From Opitutia bacterium (GTDB lineage Bacteria > Verrucomicrobiota > Verrucomicrobiia > Opitutales > Coraliomargaritaceae): a DNA stretch of 17,378 bases. The DNA lies in contig JABJQI010000031.1 of NCBI GenBank assembly GCA_018663485.1, forward strand, positions 1 through 17,378, in the 5' to 3' direction. A program made the translations under genes and the position numbers. The notes under the pieces are model-generated. The model was not told the DNA's origin. It worked only from the letters and a program-made list of their open reading frames with translations, and made no database searches. This document shows, in pieces, positions 1-6,497 of the stretch; the stretch's first letter is position 1; each line of letters opens with the position of its first letter.

Positions 1-595
1 CGAGTGCGTCGCCGATGCCGAGGCCTTCGGCCAGCGCGGCGGTGTTAATGTTCATCACCATGTTGACCAGTGCCTTTACTTCGGAGGCCTTGCCTGCTGC
101 ACCGACGTAGTGGAGTGCTTTGCTCAGGTCGTCGAGCAGTGGTTTGTTGGCATTGAAGTCGGCCTCTTGTCCACCGATCATCAGGAACAGTTCACCGCTG
201 CGAGCCTGTGGGATACTGGACGCCATGCAGGCTTCCAGGCATGTGGCACCGAGTTTCGCTGCCGATGCTTCGAGCTGAGTGTGCACTGCTGGTGTCAGCG
301 TTGCGCAGTTGATGAAGGTGCGGCCTTCAGCGCCAGTGAAGAGGTTGTCTTCACCGAAGAAAATGGCGTCCATCGCTTTGTCGTTGGTCACGACAGTGAG
401 GATAATGTCGGCATTGGCGGTGACATCAGCGAGTTTTCCGTAAGCGGTGGAGCCGATTTCTGTGGCGAGCTCGGTGGCGATGCTGTCGTTGATGTCGAAC
501 AGGGCGCTTACGTTGTAGCCCTTGTCTTTGAGGCAGCGAGCCATGTTACCACCCATGCGGCCGAGACCGACGAATCCGATTGTTTTGTTTTTCAT
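1..595 (-). CDS. NAD(P)-dependent oxidoreductase, 3-hydroxyisobutyrate dehydrogenase family (3' end off window)
   Basis: The first 198 codons are present; the C-terminus lies beyond the left edge. An N-terminal Rossmann fold opens at once with the dinucleotide-binding motif GLGRMG (residues 10-15). The family's catalytic lysine and the asparagine four residues later are seen as K174 and N178 in EVKALVNM. These enzymes oxidise or reduce beta-hydroxyacids and semialdehydes (3-hydroxyisobutyrate, tartronate semialdehyde, sulfolactaldehyde). The segment that is normally DAPVSGG, which binds the substrate carboxylate, reads EACMASSIPQ here (121-130), so the exact substrate should not be copied from HIBADH or GarR. 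ATG at 595 is chosen because the Rossmann motif needs it. It starts 33 bases after the isomerase-like gene in an A-rich spacer without a Shine-Dalgarno, so it is probably the fourth gene of the leftward operon. The family is certain, the substrate unknown. Confidence 0.88.
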   Translation of the reverse strand, partial: MKNKTIGFVGLGRMGGNMARCLKDKGYNVSALFDINDSIATELATEIGSTAYGKLADVTANADIILTVVTNDKAMDAIFFGEDNLFTGAEGRTFINCATLTPAVHTQLEASAAKLGATCLEACMASSIPQARSGELFLMIGGQEADFNANKPLLDDLSKALHYVGAAGKASEVKALVNMVMNINTAALAEGLGIGDAL

Positions 596-628
596 AGTAT
601 TTGGTTTTAAGATGTTTGATGTTTTAAA

Positions 629-1486
629 TTAAAGCGCGGCAAGTTCTTCGGCCCAAATTTTTTGTATATCTTTACCCAAGGCAACCGTATCTTCCCAGAT
701 ATTCGGGAAGCAGCTTAGTTTATATTCGTGAGTGGTGCCGATTTCGGGCATCACCCAAAGTGTGTTGGTCGGGCGCGGCCCTTGCAGCCAATGCTTGAGT
801 GCTTGGCGCACGAAGGGGCGGCAGGCTAGATACTCAGGCGAAAAGTTGCCCTGCCCATCGGTGATCGGTACCTGACAGTGCTGCGCGTTGAAGGGACGAA
901 TATGCCAAAGCGTGGACTTCTGGAAGATAGGCACGATCTCGGGAGTTAGCAGACGTGTGATGGTTTCGTGTTCCAAGACATGTTTGACCACTGCAGGGTG
1001 GGAGAAGTCGAAGTTCATCAGCGGGTCTTCGCCGGTGGCGGTTTTGTAGCCCTCAATAATCGCAGTCGTCTTTTCGGGAGTCTCGGTGCAGGTGTCGCGG
1101 TGTACTTCGAGGTGCACCGGGGCATGTTGCTTTTTGGCTTCCGCCATCAGCGCTAGTGTGAGTTCGATTGCCTCTTCGACGGGTGTGTCGTCGTCGGCGA
1201 GCTGACAATTAATCGGGCCATGATCAATTGCCATGATCGCTGCGATACAATCTGCAAATTGCTCCGGCTTGGCTGCGTCAAAGGCGCCGCCGTAGCGTAA
1301 GCCATATTCGGCGAGCAATTCTTTTAGCTGTGGATTAGTTGGAGCCCAGCAATAGCCTTGAAAGTCGGCATCCTTGATCGCGGCGAGATGCGTGCGCAGG
1401 CCTGCTTCGGTTGCGGGATCGCCTTCGTCGAGTAAAGACCAACCATTGATATGTATGTTTAAGGAGGGGGTGGAAATGTCTGTCAT
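629..1486 (-). CDS. Sugar phosphate isomerase/epimerase-like TIM barrel protein
   Basis: This 285-aa protein looks like the xylose-isomerase-like TIM barrel (AP endonuclease 2) superfamily. The sequence suggests a metal site made of acidic and histidine residues at strand ends: E127 in HLEVHRD, D160/H163 in FDFSH, H195 in WHIRPFN and E248 in MPEIG. It has no signal peptide, so it should act in the cytoplasm. Relatives isomerise or epimerise sugars and inositols, and some cleave or dehydrate keto-sugars. The stop is 33 bases before the dehydrogenase start and the ATG follows the transporter stop by 10 bases, so co-transcription is very likely. That context suggests it converts the imported sugar or an oxidation product of it. 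The fold call is firm; the reaction is inferred only from family and neighbours. Confidence 0.8.
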   Translation of the reverse strand: MTDISTPSLNIHINGWSLLDEGDPATEAGLRTHLAAIKDADFQGYCWAPTNPQLKELLAEYGLRYGGAFDAAKPEQFADCIAAIMAIDHGPINCQLADDDTPVEEAIELTLALMAEAKKQHAPVHLEVHRDTCTETPEKTTAIIEGYKTATGEDPLMNFDFSHPAVVKHVLEHETITRLLTPEIVPIFQKSTLWHIRPFNAQHCQVPITDGQGNFSPEYLACRPFVRQALKHWLQGPRPTNTLWVMPEIGTTHEYKLSCFPNIWEDTVALGKDIQKIWAEELAAL

Positions 1487-1496
1487 GTTTTGTGAT

Positions 1497-2858
1497 TTAC
1501 TTGTTTTCTTCGAGAGCCCGCCCTTTAGTTTCTTTTACGAAAAACATGACAAAGAAAACGGTGACGATACATAGTCCACCATAGATAAAGAATGGGAAAC
1601 TGTGGTTGTATTTTTCTACGAGCGCTTCGTTCTTGTCCATCATGACAAAAGTTTGAGAAACCACCGAGTTCGTCAGCCAAAGGAAAACGGTGCAGGTCGC
1701 CATGGCGAGCGAACGGATTTTATTTGGGAAGATTTCGGAGAGAAGCACCCACACCACCGGGCCGAGACTGAGGGCGAAGCTGGCAATGTAGATAATCACC
1801 CAGACGAGTAGCCCGCTGCCAGCCTCGCCTTTCATGCCTGCACTACCCATGGCGAAGAGCGAGAGGGCCATGCCAGAGGCACCAATGATCATCAGTGGCT
1901 TTCTGCCGATAATATCGACAGTCCAGATAGCTACCAGGGTGAAGATTACATTGGCTCCACCCACGATGACTTGCTGGAGCAACGCGGCATCCACTTTTTC
2001 CCCACCAAGCGAACCAAAAATTTCCGAGCCGAAGTAGAGGAATACATTGATGCCTGTCGCTTGTTGAAGGAAGGCGAGACCTAGCCCCAAGGCTAACAGT
2101 TTAAAGTGTGCCGGAGTAAAGAGTTGGCTGAATCCTGCCTTTCCCTCGGACAGTGATGCTTCGATGGCTTTCATTTCAGTATCAGCCGTTTCCTCGCCCT
2201 CGATTTTAACCAGAATGTCACGAGCCTCTTTCTTTCGACCATGCATGCTGAGCCAGCGTGGTGTTTCTGGAATAAAAAAGGTGAGAATACAGAGTGACGC
2301 AGCTGGAAGGGCCTCGGAGCCGAACATCCATCTCCAGCCTGTGGAGATATTCCATGCGGGGTTATCAACGTCCGCGATGAAGTAGTTCACGAAATAGACA
2401 ATCAACATGCCTCCCACAATGGCGAGTTGGTTCAGGGAAACGAGCCGGCCACGTATGCGGGCGGGCGCGATCTCTGCGATATACATCGGGCTAGTCATGC
2501 TCGCAGCGCCAACGCCGATACCTCCAATGATACGGAAGATGATAAACGTGTTGATGTCATTCGGCAGCGCAGTCCCGATAGCGGAAATGAAAAACAGCAG
2601 GCCGGAGATCATGAGCGTCTTTTTTCGACCAATCATGTCGCCAAATAAGCCGGCTAAGATCGCTCCGGGGATGCAGGCAAGCAGGGCGCTGGAGGCGGCA
2701 AAGCCTTTCATTCCGGCATCCAGGGCGAATTTTGCCTCAACAAATTGAAGGGAGCCATTGATGACTCCGGTGTCGTAGCCAAAGAGCATACCGCCTAGGG
2801 TGGCCACTAGACAGGCGGAGATGAGGTAGAATGAGGAGCCAGTTGTTTGGGTGTTCAT
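1497..2858 (-). CDS. MFS sugar porter (sugar:proton symporter type)
   Basis: A 453-aa, 12-helix transporter of the sugar porter family (TC 2.A.1.1). Signature motifs appear in order: GYDTGVI (28-33), the loop DMIGRKK (74-80), PETPRWL (197-203) between the halves, QQATGINVFLYF (265-276; the sugar-binding QQxxGxN motif on helix 7), IGRKPL (317-322), GPVVWVLLSEIFP (366-378) and the terminal VKETKGRALEE (441-451). The full length and all motifs indicate an intact inner-membrane importer, probably proton-coupled. Specificity (fucose, xylose, galactose or a modified sugar) cannot be read from these motifs. The gene lies downstream of the oxygenase fusion by 95 bases and upstream of the isomerase-like gene by 10, placing uptake and metabolism in one operon. 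Confidence 0.93.
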   Translation of the reverse strand: MNTQTTGSSFYLISACLVATLGGMLFGYDTGVINGSLQFVEAKFALDAGMKGFAASSALLACIPGAILAGLFGDMIGRKKTLMISGLLFFISAIGTALPNDINTFIIFRIIGGIGVGAASMTSPMYIAEIAPARIRGRLVSLNQLAIVGGMLIVYFVNYFIADVDNPAWNISTGWRWMFGSEALPAASLCILTFFIPETPRWLSMHGRKKEARDILVKIEGEETADTEMKAIEASLSEGKAGFSQLFTPAHFKLLALGLGLAFLQQATGINVFLYFGSEIFGSLGGEKVDAALLQQVIVGGANVIFTLVAIWTVDIIGRKPLMIIGASGMALSLFAMGSAGMKGEAGSGLLVWVIIYIASFALSLGPVVWVLLSEIFPNKIRSLAMATCTVFLWLTNSVVSQTFVMMDKNEALVEKYNHSFPFFIYGGLCIVTVFFVMFFVKETKGRALEENK

Positions 2859-2918
2859 TATCTATTCTGAGGGTGGGGCGTATTAGTATTGGCACAGGGT
2901 AGGTATTGCATCGTGTTT

Positions 2919-2930
2919 TTTAGATCTAAA
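2919..2930. promoter_or_regulatory. Perfect 12-bp palindrome in the gap before the transporter gene
   Basis: TTTAGATCTAAA is a perfect palindrome inside the 95-base spacer between the oxygenase stop and the transporter start. It has no loop and no T-run on the transcribed strand, so it does not look like a terminator. It could be an operator for a dimeric regulator that adjusts the distal genes, or chance in AT-rich DNA. No strong promoter pair was recognised in the same gap. Confidence 0.25.
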
Positions 2931-2953
2931 TGAAGTGGTTCCGTTCGTTTATT

Positions 2954-5248
2954 TCAAAATTCGTCGAAAGCGATTTGTCCGTCAGACACGCCGAGTTGGG
3001 CGAGCATTGTGGTGCAGGCTTTAACCATCATCGGTGGGCCGCATAGATAAAATTCGACGGCTTTCGGATTGGGGTGAGCTTCCAGATAGTTGATTAGCAC
3101 GACTTCGTGGATAAAGCCAGTGTGGCCCGTCCAGTTATCGGCCTCCAGTGGGTCGGAGAGGGCGAGTTGGAAGTCGAAGTTGTGGTGCGCGTCGGCAAGT
3201 TGTTGGAAGTAATCTTCGTAGTAAATTTCCTGCTTCGAGCGGGCGCCATACCAGTAGCTGACCTTGCGTGCGCTGTGATCGTTTTCAAATAGTTGAGCGA
3301 TGTGTGCGCGTAGCGGAGCCATGCCGGCGCCGCCGCCGATGTAGACCATTTCCTTTTGAGTCGGTTTGATGTGGAAGTCGCCAAAGGAACCAATGGCGGT
3401 GACTTCGTCGCCGGCTTTCAGATTAAATGCATAACTGGAGCCGACGCCCGGAGGGCAGTCTTGGCCGGGAGGTGGCGTGGCGATGCGCACGTTGAATTTG
3501 AGCTGCCGCTCGGTCACAGCGTTGCTCGCCAGTGAGTAATTGTTACGACGGCTGGTTTCAAGGTTGCTGACTTGTAGGTCGAAGACGTGCTGACGCTCCC
3601 AGACGGTGGCGTAGGGCTCTGGGATATCGAACTCGCGAAACTCGATTTTTTGATAGGTTGGAATATCGAGCTGCATATAGTCGCCTGCAGTAAACTTAAT
3701 TTTCTCATTGGCATCGACTGGTTCGAGCACCAGTTCCTTGATGAAGGTGGCAACGCTAGTGTTACTGACGACACGCAGCTGGTAAGTCTTTTCGTTGCGT
3801 GCGCCGACACCGCCGGCTTTTTCGACGTTAAGCCATAGGCGACCGTCGCGTTCTTCGATTGGGTAGGTCGCGAGTCCGCGGCAAATTGGCGCGCGGGCTG
3901 GTGAGCCGTCTTCGAGGTTGAAGCGTCCGTTGTGCTTTGGGCACTCGACGATCTTTCCTTTGACTAGGCCTTCGCCGAGGTGGGTGTTGCCGTGCGTGCA
4001 GATACCGTCGGTGGCGTAGAGTTTGCCAGAGTTATCACGGTAAAGCGCGAAGGTCTTTTTAACATGATCGAAGCGAATGACGTCTTCGTTGCCCAAGTCA
4101 GCTGCGGCACACACTTCGATCCAGCCATCCGTATTCGGCTTTGCCTGTGAGTGTGGAATACCTTCTTCAATGCGTGGCTGTGCTGGAGGTAATTGGCGTT
4201 TGACGTGGTGGGTCGGGTCTTTGACCTGCTTGAGAATCGTCGGCAGAATTTCTTTCCAAGCTGAAAGAATCGAGGGGTAGGGCGATGGGCAATCAGCTTT
4301 GACGGCCTTGTGCAGTTCCGGCAGTCTATGGTAAGGCACCAGCGGGAACATGTGGTGCTCCACGTGGTAGTTCATGTTCCAGTAGATGAATCGGCTGATC
4401 GGATTCATGTAAACGGTGCGACAATTCAGGCGGTGATCGAGCACGTTTTCCGCGAGGCCGGCATGCTGCGTGGTGTTGTGCACGATCATCAGCCATGTGC
4501 CGAAGAATTGCGGCAGCATGAACAGAAAGATCGGCACCAAGCTCTGTAGTGTAATTGCGGATACCAGAATTAGTGTATAAATCGCGACGCAGATTCGGGC
4601 GTTGCGGAAAATTTTGCCGAATTCGGTGTCTGGGACATAGGTGCGTTCTGCGTCCGACATATGGCCGCATGCATGGCGGATCAGATTCGGATAATAGGTC
4701 ATATAGCCGCCGTAGTTAATCAAAGCTAAGGCTAGGCCTTTGATGTCCGGCGGGCGTGGGATTTGGATTTCCGGATCACGGCCGACGATGACCGTGTCGC
4801 TGTGGTGGCGGGTGTGGCTCCAGCGCCAGATCACGGATTCGCGCATCACCATGAAGGAGGCGACTTCATACACGACGTTGTTCATCCAGTCGGTTTTAAA
4901 GGCGGTGCCATGGCTACACTCGTGCCAGCGCGAGTCGGAGCTGGTGCCATAAAATACTGCATAGATCAGATAGGGGATCGCGGCCCACCAACTGCCCCAC
5001 AGAGTGGCGGTGGCATAGCCAGTGGCGCCGAGTATCGCGATCAACAGCAGTGTGTCACGAATCGCGGGGCCATCTCTACGTTCGAGGAACTTGCGCATCG
5101 TCGCGCGCGGGAGTGGGGATTGATACCAGTCCGCTTCGGCGAGGCCGAGTTCGACCGCACGTTCGGCATTATGCCCCGTCAAGCTGTAGTCGAGGATTTC
5201 AGGAGGACGCATGAGGATTGTGGCGCCGTGGTCGGGATCTTGTTCCAT
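2954..5248 (-). CDS. Self-sufficient membrane oxygenase: fatty acid desaturase/hydroxylase + Rieske + NqrF-type reductase fusion
   Basis: A 764-aa three-module protein. Residues about 60-340 form a membrane di-iron desaturase/hydroxylase with three histidine boxes, HECSH (109-113), HTRHH (145-149) and HVEHH (295-299), an extra HNTTQH (257-262), and hydrophobic segments near 65-101 and 219-255. Residues about 375-475 are a Rieske [2Fe-2S] domain with CTH (417-419) and CPKH (436-439). Residues about 485-764 match the FAD/NADH part of NqrF: NNYSLAS (569-575), ATPPPG (590-595), GGGAGMAPLR (638-647), WYGARSK and CGPPMM (736-741). NADH electrons should flow FAD to Rieske to the di-iron site, allowing O2-dependent hydroxylation, desaturation or demethylation without partner proteins. 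The substrate is unknown. Although the desaturase fold is typical of lipid enzymes, its place at the head of a sugar operon suggests a sugar-derived substrate. Start at 5248 keeps the module complete. Confidence 0.92.
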   Translation of the reverse strand: MEQDPDHGATILMRPPEILDYSLTGHNAERAVELGLAEADWYQSPLPRATMRKFLERRDGPAIRDTLLLIAILGATGYATATLWGSWWAAIPYLIYAVFYGTSSDSRWHECSHGTAFKTDWMNNVVYEVASFMVMRESVIWRWSHTRHHSDTVIVGRDPEIQIPRPPDIKGLALALINYGGYMTYYPNLIRHACGHMSDAERTYVPDTEFGKIFRNARICVAIYTLILVSAITLQSLVPIFLFMLPQFFGTWLMIVHNTTQHAGLAENVLDHRLNCRTVYMNPISRFIYWNMNYHVEHHMFPLVPYHRLPELHKAVKADCPSPYPSILSAWKEILPTILKQVKDPTHHVKRQLPPAQPRIEEGIPHSQAKPNTDGWIEVCAAADLGNEDVIRFDHVKKTFALYRDNSGKLYATDGICTHGNTHLGEGLVKGKIVECPKHNGRFNLEDGSPARAPICRGLATYPIEERDGRLWLNVEKAGGVGARNEKTYQLRVVSNTSVATFIKELVLEPVDANEKIKFTAGDYMQLDIPTYQKIEFREFDIPEPYATVWERQHVFDLQVSNLETSRRNNYSLASNAVTERQLKFNVRIATPPPGQDCPPGVGSSYAFNLKAGDEVTAIGSFGDFHIKPTQKEMVYIGGGAGMAPLRAHIAQLFENDHSARKVSYWYGARSKQEIYYEDYFQQLADAHHNFDFQLALSDPLEADNWTGHTGFIHEVVLINYLEAHPNPKAVEFYLCGPPMMVKACTTMLAQLGVSDGQIAFDEF

Positions 5249-5317
5249 GGGTATGTGGGGTTGGAGGTGGCAGCTCGGTTGAAATCAGCAGCGTAGCTGG
5301 TTGTTATAATCGCCCCC

Positions 5318-5346
5318 TTTATACAGGAAAGTAGCCCATCTGTCTT
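5318..5346 (-). promoter_or_regulatory. Predicted sigma70 promoter of the oxygenase-sugar operon
   Basis: On the minus strand a -35-like AAGACA (5341-5346) and a -10 TATAAA (5318-5323) are separated by 17 bases. Transcription would begin about 60 bases before the oxygenase ATG at 5248. It lies in the 135-base divergent gap shared with the AraC-type regulator. The -10 is good and the -35 matches 4 of 6 consensus bases. Confidence 0.4.
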
Positions 5347-5350
5347 CTTG

Positions 5351-5366
5351 CATAAAGACATAAAGT
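5351..5366 (+). repeat. Short tandem repeat in the divergent control region
   Basis: Two adjacent 8-base units, CATAAAGA then CATAAAGT, stand just outside the -35 box of the leftward promoter and 18 bases before the regulator's ATG. Direct repeats at such a position could be activator half-sites for the AraC-type protein, although the 8-base period is shorter than the roughly 21-base spacing common in that family. Only two copies were seen. Confidence 0.25.
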
Positions 5367-5383
5367 TATCGTATTTTGTCTAA

Positions 5384-6283
5384 ATGCTAGTTTCTCTCAA
5401 AATTGACTCAGAGTATGATGGATTTCTTTTTTTAGCAGAGTCTGTGCGGAATCCGCCGATCCTTGTGAGTCATCGCCACCGCGAGGTTGAATTGAATCTG
5501 GTCGTAAACGGCGAAATTACTTACGTCCTGGATGGGCGAAGTTATACCTTCGGGCGTGGGTCGTTGCTGTGGTTTTTTCCTTCGCAGGAGCACCAGATCA
5601 TGCACCGCACACCGGATGCGCAATATTACGTCGGCGTCTTTACCCCAGACATGATTCAGCGCGCCTGTCGCAGTGCGACCTATGCTGATTTAGGCAAACA
5701 AGATGTCGGCGATGTGGGGATTTTGCATAGTATCCTCACGCCTGCCCGATTTGATCTGATGGAGCGGATGATGGCCGCCATTATGGAGGGCTCGATGGAT
5801 GCGGATCTGCTCAATCGTGAAGCGGGCTTTGGTGTGGACTCTTCGTTTCGCTATCAGCATCACGACCCTGATGCCTTGAATGCCGGACTCCGTCATTTAT
5901 TGTTGTTGGCGTGGCGTTATCAGCAAGACGCCGAAGCACGTGCCGATAGTCTTAAACTACATGGCTCAGTGCGGCAGGCTTTGGCGTTGATCAGCGAGAA
6001 TCCTGATAGCGAGTCACTTAGTGAGCTGGCGAAGCAGTGTAGCATCAGTGAAGCCTATTTGAGTCGGATGTTTCGCCAGCAAGTAGGCATTCCACTCAGC
6101 CAGTATAAAAACAATATACGTCTTGGCCGCTTTTGGGAGTGCTATGGCGACGGGCACTCAATCAATATGACGGAAGCGATGTTGGAGGCTGGTTTTGGTA
6201 GCTATGCTCAATTTTATAAAGTCTTTCGCGCGCAGTATGGCCGTGGGCCGCGTCAGTTATTACGTAGTCGAACTGAAGTATGA
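5384..6283 (+). CDS. AraC/XylS-family transcriptional regulator with cupin sensor domain
   Basis: This 299-aa regulator has an N-terminal cupin-like ligand domain, with HRHREVE (30-36) and FPSQEHQ (65-71) supplying the typical His/Glu positions. The C-terminal double helix-turn-helix comprises LSELAKQCSISEAYLSRMFR (212-231) and a second helix pair ending in AGFGSYAQFYKVFRAQYGRGP (269-289), the AraC signature. An in-frame TAA lies immediately before the ATG at 5384, so this start cannot be extended upstream. It is divergent from the oxygenase operon and followed 214 bases later by the fucosidase, so it most likely senses a sugar or sugar-derived effector and controls one or both. No Shine-Dalgarno is visible. 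Confidence 0.93.
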   Translation: MLVSLKIDSEYDGFLFLAESVRNPPILVSHRHREVELNLVVNGEITYVLDGRSYTFGRGSLLWFFPSQEHQIMHRTPDAQYYVGVFTPDMIQRACRSATYADLGKQDVGDVGILHSILTPARFDLMERMMAAIMEGSMDADLLNREAGFGVDSSFRYQHHDPDALNAGLRHLLLLAWRYQQDAEARADSLKLHGSVRQALALISENPDSESLSELAKQCSISEAYLSRMFRQQVGIPLSQYKNNIRLGRFWECYGDGHSINMTEAMLEAGFGSYAQFYKVFRAQYGRGPRQLLRSRTEV

Positions 6284-6497
6284 AGCGTCATTCGACGCCA
6301 TCGATTCAGCCACTACGGCAATCAGCGTCCCCTTGCTGTGCGCCAGATGCTAGTACCTGCATTGCATTGAGGAGTATTTAACATCCAGAGGGGCATCACC
6401 TAAAAACTGTCGCTCATTGTTTAATATGGATTTGACTGGCTTACTGTTGCTAGTAGTAACAGCAGTGCCGATTTTTACACGTACCGACTCAATCCAA
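6284..6497. other. Regulator-fucosidase intergenic region with a short hairpin
   Basis: A perfect 5-bp inverted repeat GCGTC-ATTC-GACGC (6285-6298) starts one base after the regulator's stop, but no T-run follows, so termination is doubtful. The rest is AT-rich toward the fucosidase. No convincing -35/-10 pair was found, and an in-frame ATG at 6417 is judged too far upstream to be the true start. Confidence 0.3.

Noticed and set aside
110..610. 166-aa open frame on the plus strand
   Set aside because: It is antisense to the dehydrogenase, whose translation shows clear family motifs; the plus frame has none.
4763..5296. 177-aa open frame on the plus strand
   Set aside because: Antisense to the desaturase domain with its histidine boxes; no recognisable motif.
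6417..6497. Upstream in-frame start for the fucosidase
   Set aside because: It would place a hydrophobic non-signal stretch before a complete signal peptide that starts at 6498.
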